Shown here in pieces: positions 36,594 through 45,044 of a stretch of DNA of 64,000 nt. How positions within the stretch are numbered: the first letter of the stretch is position 1; each line of letters begins with the position of its first letter. Both the position numbers and the translations under genes were made by a program. The notes under the pieces were generated by a model. The model did not search any database. It was not told where the DNA came from and worked only from the letters and a program-made list of their open reading frames with translations. This stretch comes from Acidaminococcus massiliensis (GTDB lineage: Bacteria > Bacillota > Negativicutes > Acidaminococcales > Acidaminococcaceae): positions 1-64,000 of the forward strand of contig NZ_LT608315.1 of assembly GCF_900095825.1 (NCBI RefSeq), given 5' to 3'.

Positions 36594-37592
36594 TTATCCT
36601 ATTTTATACCGCATCTTCAAAATCGCATACCAACCCATGCCCCACAGATAATCCATCAGGCTGTCTTTTTTCCGGTACTTGGCCCACTGTTTGAAGTCAT
36701 GGTAATTTTCCGGTTTTTTGATGGGCAGGGTATTGGTAATGGTCTCCCAGGGAGACAGGGCATTGTACTGCCGCCATTGGGCATCAAAGGGAGCCAGGAC
36801 CATTTGCCAGGGTTTCCGGCGCCCAGTCCAGTGGATGATCACTCCATCCCCCTTGTCGTCTTCGCCACCCCCGAATTCATTGTACACCGGAGGCAGGAAC
36901 AGGTTGGTCCCATCGAATGTCAGGTTCAGTACATCCTGGCTCTGGCCCAGGAACCGTTCCCGTGGTTCCTTCTGGAAAGAAAAAGCCTTTTCTGTAATCC
37001 CCTGCTTTTCCCATTCCGGGATATTGATCAGCATGATGCCGTCGTTGAAATACTTCCCATTCTTCAATTTCAGGTAGCCGCCTCGATAGGCTGCGTCCTT
37101 CGGGCGCTCCGAAACGGCGCCCATGGCCTTGCCTTCCATGGAAAGATCGAACAGATCCTCCAAGGACCGGATCACCATGGTATCCGCATCCAGATACAGG
37201 AACCGGTCCGTTTCCGCCTTCAGCACCTTGGCCATGTAGAGCCTGCCGTAGGTGATCCGGGAAAACCGGGCCACTTTCACATGGAAATCCTGGAAAGGTT
37301 CCATATCCAGTTCGTACAGAGTGCACCGGCAATGCCATTTTTCTGCCAGCTGTCGGATTTTTTCCCTGTTTTCCCGGCTATATCCATCCGTAAACAGGTG
37401 AAACGCAAAAGGATGATCCGGATTGTTTTCCAGCACGGATACTATGGATGCCCCCATGATCTGGAAAAAAGGATCATTCACATTGTAGGCCACATGCCAG
37501 GGTTCCCCAGTGTGAAGATCCAGAAAGTCAAAAGTTTCCTGCTGCTGAATAAAATTTTCCAGGGCGAAGAAGCCCGGTTCAAATGTTTTCAT
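36594..37592 (-). CDS. GT8-family glycosyltransferase
   Basis: A 332-residue GT8 enzyme (LPS glucosyl/galactosyltransferase type). It has VNDPFFQIMGASIVSVLEN near the N-terminus, the metal-binding DxD in FLYLDADTMV (about residue 133), FNDGIMLINI and the C-terminal IIHWTG. It uses a nucleotide sugar, probably to extend the LPS core. Its ATG overlaps the GT9 stop by 4 bases. Last gene of the LPS operon. Confidence 0.88.
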   Translation of the reverse strand: MKTFEPGFFALENFIQQQETFDFLDLHTGEPWHVAYNVNDPFFQIMGASIVSVLENNPDHPFAFHLFTDGYSRENREKIRQLAEKWHCRCTLYELDMEPFQDFHVKVARFSRITYGRLYMAKVLKAETDRFLYLDADTMVIRSLEDLFDLSMEGKAMGAVSERPKDAAYRGGYLKLKNGKYFNDGIMLINIPEWEKQGITEKAFSFQKEPRERFLGQSQDVLNLTFDGTNLFLPPVYNEFGGGEDDKGDGVIIHWTGRRKPWQMVLAPFDAQWRQYNALSPWETITNTLPIKKPENYHDFKQWAKYRKKDSLMDYLWGMGWYAILKMRYKIG

Positions 37593-38656
37593 GCTGTCTC
37601 CTGAAATAATTTTTCTATGGCCGTTTCCACCATGGGAACGGTCACTGCATCCACACAGTCAGATTTGGGACACCGGCTGGGTCCGATGCAGATGTGTTTG
37701 CCGGAACAGGGCAGATGACCGCTGACTCCGGCACAGTTTTTTCCCGGTGCCCGATAGATGACTGGGGAATTGAAGGTAAAGATCGTCACCACCGGACAGC
37801 CGGCCGCTGCAGCAATATGAGCAGTCCCGGTATCCAAGGTCAGCAGCAAATCCATGCGGCTCAGAAGAGCCGTCAATTCCAGAAAGCTGGTTTTCCCAAT
37901 CAGATCCACCACGGCCTCCCGGTGTTCCATTCCCTGAAGGATGGCTTTTCCCCGTTCCCGATGGGCCGGGATCCCCGTTAAATACAGGGTGGCCCCATAG
38001 GTTTCCGCCAGCCAGTCACAGACCTGGCAGAACTTTTCCACCGGCCAGTCCTTGGTCCGGGAGGTGGTCTGGATGCAAAGGGCAATCTTTTTCCCCGGTA
38101 CAGGCGCTTTTCCCAACAGCGCCTCCACCCACTGTTCCTGGTCTGGCGCCACGGGTTTCAGACGGGGCGGGACAAATTCTTGGGAAGGATCCTCGAAAAA
38201 TCCCCGCATCATCTGCTGAAAGCTGGCCGCCATGGAATGTTCCTGATAAGACCAACCTGCTGGCAGCGCCAGGTCCTGGGTATAGAACCATTTTTCCCAG
38301 CCCAATTCCCATCCCAGGGCCTGTTCCATGCTGACCCGTTCCGGGATCTGGGCGATCCATTTCATCAGCGTCACCCGTTCCCGTGGATCCAGAGAAATCC
38401 CCAGGTCAAAATGGCGCTTGGCCAACTGCCGACCAATCTTCCACACATCCCCATACCCGCCCCCGCTGGTATAGCTGTAGGGAATCACTTCATCCACTCC
38501 CTCCAGCAGTTCCGCCACAAAAGCCAGGTTGGCACTGCAGAGATAAGTGATCCTGGCCTCCGGACAGTGTTTTCGGAGCACCGGAAACACCGCGGCAGTC
38601 ATGATCATATCTCCCATATGCATGATACCGTCAACAAAAATGTTTTTATAGATCAT
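37589..38656 (-). CDS. GT9-family glycosyltransferase (heptosyltransferase-like)
   Basis: A 355-residue GT-B enzyme of family 9. It has an N-terminal GDMIMTAAVFPVLRKHCPEARI, central CIQTTSRTKDWPVEKFCQV and the nucleotide-sugar site LLLTLDTGTAHIAAAAGCPVVTIF (given here in two parts: LLLTLDTGTAHIA and AAGCPVVTIF). It probably adds heptose or another sugar to the LPS inner core. It overlaps both neighbours by 4 bases (ATGA), which implies translational coupling. Confidence 0.9.
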   Translation of the reverse strand: MIYKNIFVDGIMHMGDMIMTAAVFPVLRKHCPEARITYLCSANLAFVAELLEGVDEVIPYSYTSGGGYGDVWKIGRQLAKRHFDLGISLDPRERVTLMKWIAQIPERVSMEQALGWELGWEKWFYTQDLALPAGWSYQEHSMAASFQQMMRGFFEDPSQEFVPPRLKPVAPDQEQWVEALLGKAPVPGKKIALCIQTTSRTKDWPVEKFCQVCDWLAETYGATLYLTGIPAHRERGKAILQGMEHREAVVDLIGKTSFLELTALLSRMDLLLTLDTGTAHIAAAAGCPVVTIFTFNSPVIYRAPGKNCAGVSGHLPCSGKHICIGPSRCPKSDCVDAVTVPMVETAIEKLFQETA

Positions 38657-39438
38657 TTCTCATTATCGTCGTAATACAATTCTTGAACATGGCGTTGTAA
38701 ACGCTTCAGTTGAACCATCATTTTTTCTTTCCTTGATAATCCATTATAAATCTTTTCCACATGTCTGTCTTTTATTTTCTTTACAAACGATGGAGAACGA
38801 TCCTTGCGGGTCGATATCTGATCAATGACTGATTTTTTAGCCTGTTCTTCATCCAAATAAACCAGCTCGCAATCCGTACAATAGATACGCAGCAGGTTCA
38901 ACTTCTGATAAATCGCCCATGCGTCAATTTCGAATTTTAAAGGGGTCTGCACGTTAAGGATATTTTCTGCAGCCTTGCGATTGATTACATATCCATGAGC
39001 TGCAGACCCTGCCGTAGCTCGCAAGATTGCATCCGTTTCATTCAGTGGATGATATTGTTTTGTATGGGCTTTCACCTTATATAAAATAAGTACGGCTGGA
39101 TGCTGCTCCTCTTCCATAAAGTTCTTTATGGCCGGCATTAGAGCAAAAAATTTCTGATTCAGGCGAGCATCATCTTCAAAGATGAAAACACATTTTTCTT
39201 GGCTCTCCAGCAATTTTCTGTACACTCCCAAGTGGGACAACGCACAGCCAATCTCCCCTTTAGTCAACAAACCTTCATCATTGGTCAATTGTTGCAGCTG
39301 CTTTTCTGACAGCTTATTTCCCATAATGGCCTGAAAAAAATTCGGTTCGATTCCCCATTGTTTAAAATGTTCTATGATTTTATTCCGTCTTTCAGTGGCT
39401 TGTTCTGCACTGATGACATAATGAAAAAAATCCATCAT
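38653..39438 (-). CDS. GT25-family LPS glycosyltransferase
   Basis: A 261-residue member of glycosyltransferase family 25 (LOS biosynthesis, LgtB/LpsA-like). It has a start-proximal HYVISAEQATERR, GEIGCALSHLGVYRKLL (about 60-76), FIFEDDARL with the acidic motif (about 84-92) and GSAAHGYVINRKAA. It probably adds galactose or glucose to the outer core. The ATG at 39438 overlaps the O-antigen ligase stop (ATGA). Visibly more AT-rich than the flanking genes. Confidence 0.88.
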   Translation of the reverse strand: MMDFFHYVISAEQATERRNKIIEHFKQWGIEPNFFQAIMGNKLSEKQLQQLTNDEGLLTKGEIGCALSHLGVYRKLLESQEKCVFIFEDDARLNQKFFALMPAIKNFMEEEQHPAVLILYKVKAHTKQYHPLNETDAILRATAGSAAHGYVINRKAAENILNVQTPLKFEIDAWAIYQKLNLLRIYCTDCELVYLDEEQAKKSVIDQISTRKDRSPSFVKKIKDRHVEKIYNGLSRKEKMMVQLKRLQRHVQELYYDDNEK

Positions 39439-40631
39439 TGACGAAAACCTTCCTCCCAGGATTTTATACTGGACGCTAAAAAAATTCCCCACATGGCGAA
39501 ATAAATTCTCATGGTTGACTTGGAATACAATGTATTGTCAACCATTCCATGGATAAAATCAGCCAGACAAAGCCACAATACCGCATAAGCAATATAATTC
39601 TCAGGTTCTTTTTGAAGCATCCCCAAAAGCAGCATTATGGTTCCGACAGCAAAGCAAAGATATCCTATTCCACCCAAGAACCCAGCCGTAGAAAAAAATG
39701 TAATAATATTATTATGAGGGTTGGGCAAATCCGGTTCTTTAGCCTGGGGTAGAATATAATGTGCCTTGTATTCTTTACTCCATTGCCCAAATCCCACTCC
39801 AATTACCGGGTGGTCCATCCACATGGCATAAGAGGCTTTCCAAAGCAGCAGCCGTTCAGCATCGTATTTTCTGCGTGCCAGATTTATGGTACTGAATGCC
39901 GTTCCTGCTCCCACAACGCAAAGCAAAACTAAAAAAACAGCTACCAGCCGTTTTCTATTCCAATCTCGCTGCAGCATCCAATAATACGCAGACACCATGA
40001 CCCAACCGATCAAAGCTCCTGCCATACCCCCTCTGGAGCGAGTCATCCACAAGCATAAACCTGCACAGGCAAAAGGAATTACACCCAGCCATTGCCATTT
40101 GGCAGATGACTTTTTCCAAGTATCCCAAAGGAGCCAGCCCAGAAAAGGAAGAAGGCATTCCAGAGCCAGTGCGAAATTATTGGGGCTGGGAAAAGGGCCT
40201 TGGAGCCGGACCGGAAAATTTTGGAGAACATGCTGATGAAAAGCAGCCCCACACAGAACCAGAGTCCCACCCCAAAGGCCCCACTGCATATATGCTCTGA
40301 TGGGCTTTCGCTTGTACTGGAGAGCCATCACCAAAACCCAAAAAGGAATCGAATAAGAAATGAAATTCACTGCACTTTTCATGACGACGGTCTTTCCAGA
40401 CGCTGCAGCCGCCAGAAAGATAAGTCCCATAAATAAACCATAACACCAAAGCCATACTTTGTGGACAGGTATTGCGATTTTTCTTTTCCGTTTCCAATAA
40501 ATCAATATAGCAGCAACAACCAATCCCAGACTGATACTGTACCCAGCATTCCATTTTGTACTGCATAAAAAAAATAGATACAGATTGGTAGCTGCCATCA
40601 GCAGCCACTGCAGCCGATTTTCTGAACTCAT
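39435..40631 (-). CDS. O-antigen ligase / Wzy-type family protein (WaaL-like)
   Basis: A 398-residue membrane protein with about 10-11 helices and a large periplasmic loop between about residues 260 and 310 containing GVGFGQWSKEYKAHY and LPNPHNNIITFFSTAGFLGG, the Wzy_C signature. It would join O-antigen to lipid A-core in the periplasm, or act as a polymerase. The ATG at 40631 (MSSENRLQW) has GGGGAG about 10 bases upstream; an in-frame GTG further up overlaps the preceding gene. AT-rich relative to the window. Confidence 0.85.
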   Translation of the reverse strand: MSSENRLQWLLMAATNLYLFFLCSTKWNAGYSISLGLVVAAILIYWKRKRKIAIPVHKVWLWCYGLFMGLIFLAAAASGKTVVMKSAVNFISYSIPFWVLVMALQYKRKPIRAYMQWGLWGGTLVLCGAAFHQHVLQNFPVRLQGPFPSPNNFALALECLLPFLGWLLWDTWKKSSAKWQWLGVIPFACAGLCLWMTRSRGGMAGALIGWVMVSAYYWMLQRDWNRKRLVAVFLVLLCVVGAGTAFSTINLARRKYDAERLLLWKASYAMWMDHPVIGVGFGQWSKEYKAHYILPQAKEPDLPNPHNNIITFFSTAGFLGGIGYLCFAVGTIMLLLGMLQKEPENYIAYAVLWLCLADFIHGMVDNTLYSKSTMRIYFAMWGIFLASSIKSWEEGFRQ

Positions 40632-40654
40632 TTTTCTTAAACTCCCCAACTTCC

Positions 40655-41584
40655 CTAAAACAGTTTCTTCCACAATTCAGCCAGTTTCAGCCGCAGTTCC
40701 TGCCGTGTTACAGATTTTCCCCGCATATCCGTTCCTGGCTGGGGCATTCGTGCCCCGGCGAACGCTGTCTGTGCCAGATAGGTATAGTATTTTTCATTGA
40801 AATGGCCTTTGGGCGCAAACTCCCAGGGTTTGTACCGGCCTGCCCAATGGAATACGGCTGGGTGTTCCAGGGCTTCCAGTGCCAGGTTCCGCCAGCGGGA
40901 TTTCTTCAATACTTTCACCGGCAGGGTGAATACCGGCGGGATTACATTCCACCGAAGAGGCAGAGGCTGCCAGTTGTCTTGGAATACCTTGTTCAGCCCG
41001 TCCTGATCGTGGTGACGGAAATTCCCCTCTTCTACACACCGGATCACTTGGGGACCATACTGGTTTTCCCGCCAGGCCTTCAGATCCATCACCATCACCC
41101 CAGAATTGAAGTACAGCTTTCCCTCTTTGATTCCCAGGGTTTCTTCCTTTTGCCGGCGCATCCGGGAGGAAGCCAGGATTCCCAAGTCGGGTACTGCCCC
41201 TAATGGTTTCCCTCCCAGATCCATGTCCCACAATTCCTGGATATCGTCTAGGACCACTAGGTCTGTATCCAGATAAATCACGCGATCCACGTTTCCAGGT
41301 ACCAGTTCCGGGATCAGCAGCCGGAGATAGGCTGCCCGGTTCACATGGCCGCTGGTATGGGCCTGGATTTCTCTCTGTACCGTTGGGATAAAAGTGATGG
41401 ACCCTTTCCGTTCAGTCACAGTGGCCGCAATCTCTGCCTGTTTTTCTTCGCTGATTCCATCATCAAAATAGTAAAAATGAATGGGCAGCTTCCCTTTATG
41501 GTTTACCAGGATGGATGCACAGGCCACGGCCCCATGCTGGGCATAATTGTCATCAGAAGCCAGTACAATGGAAATTTTCTCCAT
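40655..41584 (-). CDS. GT8-family glycosyltransferase
   Basis: A 309-residue GT8 enzyme with SIVLASDDNYAQHGAVACAS at the N-terminus, the DxD metal site in RVIYLDTDLVVLDD (about 101-114), FNSGVMVMDL and the C-terminal VFHWAGRYKPW. It is related to, but clearly different from, the GT8 at the end of the operon. The ATG at 41584 was chosen over a GTG three codons upstream because GAGGTG lies 6 bases before it. Confidence 0.88.
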   Translation of the reverse strand: MEKISIVLASDDNYAQHGAVACASILVNHKGKLPIHFYYFDDGISEEKQAEIAATVTERKGSITFIPTVQREIQAHTSGHVNRAAYLRLLIPELVPGNVDRVIYLDTDLVVLDDIQELWDMDLGGKPLGAVPDLGILASSRMRRQKEETLGIKEGKLYFNSGVMVMDLKAWRENQYGPQVIRCVEEGNFRHHDQDGLNKVFQDNWQPLPLRWNVIPPVFTLPVKVLKKSRWRNLALEALEHPAVFHWAGRYKPWEFAPKGHFNEKYYTYLAQTAFAGARMPQPGTDMRGKSVTRQELRLKLAELWKKLF

Positions 41585-41617
41585 TTCTGTCACCTCTTTT
41601 GCTTGATTTCTATCTTG

Positions 41618-42367
41618 TCACTTCTTCCTGCAAATTTCCGCCAATTTCATGTATTTCATGGCTGTATAAATACCGTGTTGAAGCGCAGCCACAAAACCCA
41701 TGCTCCCTTCTAGGAAGCCCCCTTCCAGCACATAGGCCTTTACCATCCCCATCAAGGCATGGCTGGCAGCGGTCCCTGCCGTGGCCACTTTCCCACGCCC
41801 ATAGGCTTCCTCCGCCCACAGGGTGGTATAGTGCCCGGCTTTGTTCCACCACTGGGCAAAGGTATCGTAGGTATAATGCTCCAGTGGCTCTTTTAGCTTT
41901 GTCTCTGGTAAGAGACATTCCGGCCGTTCATGGACCTTACCCACCCAGCAGACCTTTTCCCGGGGAAACAGCCGCTTTACCCGGTCGGGGCTGAAAGCCC
42001 CATGGTGGAATTCATGGCCGAAAGCGATGTTGATCCGCCGGAAGGAATACTGATGGTCCAGGCTGCCGGCTTTGATGGTGTTGATTTTTTCCGCCAGTTC
42101 CGGTGTCAGCCTTTCATCCGCATCTAAAAATAAGATCCAGTCTCCCTTGGCCTGGGATAGGGCGAAATTCCGCTGGGCTGCAAAATCATTGTCCCATTCC
42201 CGGAAGGCGATAGCTGCACCGGCTTCCCGCGCCAGGGACACAGTATGATCCGTGCTCCCGGAATCCACCACCAAAAGCTGATCGGCACAGGGACGGGCAG
42301 AAGCCAGGGCATCCAGGATATGACGTTCTTCATTTTTGGTCAGTATGGCTACGGTACAGGTTCCCAT
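41618..42367 (-). CDS. GT2-family glycosyltransferase (LPS core WaaE/KdtX-like)
   Basis: A 249-residue GT-A enzyme of family 2. It has VAILTKNEERHILDALAS at the N-terminus, VVDSGSTDHT and the metal site ILFLDADERL (about 77-86). The pattern resembles WaaE/KdtX, which add glucose to the LPS inner core. First gene of the LPS cluster, read from the promoter at 42395-42423, with AAAAGGAG before the ATG. Confidence 0.9.
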   Translation of the reverse strand: MGTCTVAILTKNEERHILDALASARPCADQLLVVDSGSTDHTVSLAREAGAAIAFREWDNDFAAQRNFALSQAKGDWILFLDADERLTPELAEKINTIKAGSLDHQYSFRRINIAFGHEFHHGAFSPDRVKRLFPREKVCWVGKVHERPECLLPETKLKEPLEHYTYDTFAQWWNKAGHYTTLWAEEAYGRGKVATAGTAASHALMGMVKAYVLEGGFLEGSMGFVAALQHGIYTAMKYMKLAEICRKK

Positions 42368-42394
42368 GATATTCTCCTTTTTTCTTTACATTTT

Positions 42395-42423
42395 AGTTTA
42401 CCGTAAAGGAGGGAGGAAGGCAA
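42395..42423 (-). promoter_or_regulatory. LPS cluster promoter
   Basis: Minus strand: TTGCCT (42423-42418), a 17-base spacer, TAAACT (42400-42395). It lies about 28 bases before the GT2 start codon. Confidence 0.5.
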
Positions 42424-42454
42424 GCCAGGAGGGAGATTTTTTGTTCAATATGAC

Positions 42455-42500
42455 AAAAGGGTCATTGCATGTGCGATTTACACACGTGCAACAACCCCTT
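42455..42500 (-). terminator. terminator after tRNA-Gly
   Basis: Minus strand: GGGTTGTTGCA pairs with TGCAATGACCC (two G-U pairs), then TTTTGTC. It starts just past the CCA end of the tRNA. Confidence 0.7.
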
Positions 42501-42510
42501 AAAATTCTTA

Positions 42511-42585
42511 TGGAGCGGAAAACGAGATTCGAACTCGCGACCCCCACCTTGGCAAGGTGATGCTCTACCACTGAGCTACTTCCGC
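42511..42585 (-). tRNA. tRNA-Gly (anticodon GCC)
   Basis: A 75-base tRNA on the minus strand with encoded CCA (42513-42511). The acceptor stem GCGGAAG pairs with TTTTCCGC. The D arm is AGCTCAGTGGTAGAGC, the anticodon loop TTGCCAA carries GCC between CACCT and AGGTG, and the T arm contains GTTCGAATC. It has its own promoter and terminator. Confidence 0.97.
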
Positions 42586-42602
42586 AATTGAATTACTTGT
42601 AC

Positions 42603-42631
42603 AGTATATTACAGTTTTGAAAGACTGTCAA
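42603..42631 (-). promoter_or_regulatory. tRNA-Gly promoter inside the 3' end of the LOG gene
   Basis: Minus strand: perfect TTGACA (42631-42626), a 17-base spacer, TATACT (42608-42603). The predicted start lies about 10 bases before the tRNA. The -35 and spacer are within coding sequence of the LOG-family gene. Confidence 0.8.
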
Positions 42632-43154
42632 TATATTTTCCCAACCCATCCAGGTCTTTCAGGAACGGGACTTGGTCCGCCCAGTCTTTCCACAGGAAGC
42701 CCTCCCCTGCCATTTCCTGCAGCAGGGTCCTCATGGGCTGCCAGTAGCTTTCATAGTCCAGGAAGGCAAAAGGTTTGGGCACCATGTCCAGCTTATTCAG
42801 GCTCATGACTTCTGAAATTTCTTCCAAAGTGCCGATACCTCCGGGAAAAGCCAGAAACAAGTCTCCCAATTCCAGCATCTTCTTTTTCCGATCCGTCATA
42901 TTTTCGGTGACGATCAATTCGCTGAGGCCCTCATGCTGGAGTTCTTTTTCCATGAAGAACCGAGGTTCCACTCCTACGACCCGGCCGCCCTGTCCCAGAG
43001 CTCCGTCAGCCAGTTCTCCCATAAGCCCGGTGCGGCTGCCTCCATAGACCAGGGTATGGCCATGAACGGCGACCCATTGTCCCAGTTCATAAGCATAACG
43101 GGCGTATTCCGGACGGTTCCCCGGATTGGCTCCCAGATAAACAGTGATGTTCAT
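42609..43154 (-). CDS. LOG-family protein (TIGR00730; nucleoside-5'-monophosphate phosphoribohydrolase type)
   Basis: A 181-residue Rossmann-fold protein with the LOG signature PGGIGTLEE (about 105-113) and an N-terminal YGGSRTGLMGELAD. Plant and bacterial homologues release cytokinin bases or free purine bases from nucleoside monophosphates. Bacterial function is often unclear. The ATG at 43154 (MNITVYLGAN) follows AAGGAG; an in-frame start upstream lies within the terminator of the neighbouring gene. Confidence 0.88.
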   Translation of the reverse strand: MNITVYLGANPGNRPEYARYAYELGQWVAVHGHTLVYGGSRTGLMGELADGALGQGGRVVGVEPRFFMEKELQHEGLSELIVTENMTDRKKKMLELGDLFLAFPGGIGTLEEISEVMSLNKLDMVPKPFAFLDYESYWQPMRTLLQEMAGEGFLWKDWADQVPFLKDLDGLGKYIDSLSKL

Positions 43155-43169
43155 ATTTTCTCCTTCTTT

Positions 43170-43205
43170 ATTAAAAAGGGACTGTTGCGCTTGCAACAGC
43201 CCCTT
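43170..43205 (-). terminator. terminator after the Na/Pi symporter gene
   Basis: Minus strand: GGGGCTGTTGCA...GCAACAGTCCC then TTTTTAATAAAG. It follows dispersed repeat copy 2 and closely precedes the LOG start codon. Confidence 0.85.
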
Positions 43206-43210
43206 CCGCC

Positions 43211-43243
43211 GGCCGCTGACCGTTGCCAGCTGACCGTTGACAA
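43211..43243. repeat. dispersed intergenic repeat, copy 2
   Basis: Close copy of 319-353: the same GGCCGCTGACC, TTG, CAGCTGACC, GACAA blocks in the same order, with a few substitutions. It again lies between a stop codon and a terminator. Confidence 0.55.
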
Positions 43244-43248
43244 ATTTT

Positions 43249-44853
43249 TTAAAAATCCCCCAGCACCAGCTGAGAAATGTTCTTGCTGTGGTCGCTGACC
43301 CGTTTCATGTTGATCAGCAGTTCCAGCATCACAAAACCGGTTTCCGGCGTACAGATGCCTTCGTTCAGCCGTTCCACATGACTCTTCCGCATGGCCTTCT
43401 GCTTCAGTTTCACCTGATGGGAGAAGTCCAGGGATTCCCGGGCCAAATCCTTATCCATGGTTTCCAGGGCCTTGATGGCTTTGGTGACAGCAGAAATCAC
43501 CAGCACTTCCAATTCCTTCATTTCCCGGTTGGCTTCCGGGGAGAAGGTGGTCCCATCTTCCCGCATGCTCCGGACCCGTTTGGCGATGATTTCTGCATGA
43601 TCCCCGATCCGTTCGATGTCGTTGCAGGCATGGATCAGTCCTGTATGCAGGTTGGACATGTCTTTGGTCATGTTCTTTTCGCTCATCTTGGTGAGATACA
43701 CGGTGATGGCTTCTTCCAAGCTGTCGATCACCGGTTCATGCTCCAGGACGAATTCCACATCTTTTTTATTGTAATTGTCGACGCAGTTGAAGGATTTCCG
43801 AATGTTCTCCAGCGCCAAATCCCCCATCCGGACCACTTCCTTAGTGGCCAGTCCCAGTGCCACAGCCGGAGTATTCAGTACGTTCTTATCCAAGTACTTG
43901 GGCTGGTAGGAAATGTCATTGTCTTCCCCTGGCATGATTTTCTTGATGAACCGGGTAAAGTAAGGCGCCAAAGGCAGGAAAATGCACGTATTCACCACAT
44001 TGAAAGTGGTATGGGCATTGGCAATCTGCCGTCCGATATCCCCAGCCGGGGAAATATCCTTCACAAAAGTGATGAACAGGGGCAGCAGGCTCATGGCAAT
44101 GATGGATCCGATCAGGTTGAACATCACGTGAGAACAGGCCACCCGTTTGGCGTTCAAGCCACTCTGCAGGGTCGCGATGACGGCTGTGATACAGGTCCCG
44201 ATGTTATCCCCCAAGATGACAGGGATGGCCCCCTCCAAGGGAATCAGCTCCTGGCTGGCCATGGCCATCAGGATCCCGATGGTGGCGGAGGAAGACTGGA
44301 TCACCAGGGTCATGCAGAGACCGGTGAGCAGCCCCATGAGCGGATGGGTGGAGAATTTTCCCAGGATCTCAACGATGCGGGGATCCTGCCGCAGAGGAAC
44401 CACGGAATTGCTCATCATGCTCATGCCCAGCATCAGGATACCGAATCCCAGGAGTACGGAGCCCAGATTCTTCAAGGTTCGCTTCCGGCACACAATCTGC
44501 ATCACAAAGCCGATGGCGATGATCAGGGTAATGTAATCGGTCAGGTTGAAAGCGATGAGCTGTGCGGTCATGGTGGTTCCGATATTGGCCCCCATGACGA
44601 TTCCAAAGGCCTGTTCCAGGTTCATCAGCCCGGCGTTGACCAGACCGACAGTCATGACTGTGGTAGCACTGGAAGACTGGAGCACAGCCGTGACGCCGGC
44701 GCCCAAAGCCACCCCATAGATGGTCTTTTTCGTCAGCTGCCCCAGGATCTTCTGGAGTTTCGCTCCGGCTGCCTGCTGCAGGCCGTCCCCCATCAGCTGC
44801 ATGCCGTACAGAAAAAGAGAAATGCCGCCCAAGAATAAGAAAAGCTGAACCAA
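43249..44853 (-). CDS. Na+/phosphate cotransporter family protein with PhoU-like domain (NptA/YjbB type)
   Basis: A 534-residue protein. The membrane half (about 1-310) holds two Na/Pi repeats with the QSSSATT motif (VLQSSSATTVMTVG near 60 and VIQSSSATIGIL near 185). A cytoplasmic PhoU-like helical domain follows (about 335-530). It may import or export phosphate with sodium. The start is TTG, with GGAGG 8 bases upstream; no nearby ATG has a binding site. Confidence 0.92.
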   Translation of the reverse strand: MVQLFLFLGGISLFLYGMQLMGDGLQQAAGAKLQKILGQLTKKTIYGVALGAGVTAVLQSSSATTVMTVGLVNAGLMNLEQAFGIVMGANIGTTMTAQLIAFNLTDYITLIIAIGFVMQIVCRKRTLKNLGSVLLGFGILMLGMSMMSNSVVPLRQDPRIVEILGKFSTHPLMGLLTGLCMTLVIQSSSATIGILMAMASQELIPLEGAIPVILGDNIGTCITAVIATLQSGLNAKRVACSHVMFNLIGSIIAMSLLPLFITFVKDISPAGDIGRQIANAHTTFNVVNTCIFLPLAPYFTRFIKKIMPGEDNDISYQPKYLDKNVLNTPAVALGLATKEVVRMGDLALENIRKSFNCVDNYNKKDVEFVLEHEPVIDSLEEAITVYLTKMSEKNMTKDMSNLHTGLIHACNDIERIGDHAEIIAKRVRSMREDGTTFSPEANREMKELEVLVISAVTKAIKALETMDKDLARESLDFSHQVKLKQKAMRKSHVERLNEGICTPETGFVMLELLINMKRVSDHSKNISQLVLGDF

Positions 44854-44922
44854 GATGATCTCCTCCGCAGTTTTTGCGTTTTCAATTGTTCCTATAGATT
44901 GAATGAATGGTGATACGAGTAG

Positions 44923-44931
44923 ATTCTACCA
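44923..44931 (-). promoter_or_regulatory. Na/Pi symporter gene promoter (extended -10)
   Basis: Minus strand TG-G-TAGAAT with only a poor -35. It is the best candidate in the 140 bases before the gene. Confidence 0.4.
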
Positions 44932-44991
44932 CATCTCAGAGATTTACACCAGTTCTAAAGTGAAATATGCAACATTCTGAACATTTTTGTG

Positions 44992-45032
44992 TAAAAAAAC
45001 TCCTGTCACTTTCGTGACAGGAGTTTTTTTAA
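44992..45032 (-). terminator. terminator after nifJ
   Basis: An 11-bp perfect stem (44999-45009 with 45014-45024, loop TTTC) flanked by A7 and T7 tracts. It follows the nifJ stop by about 20 bases. Confidence 0.92.
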
Positions 45033-45044
45033 GAACCGAAGTGC

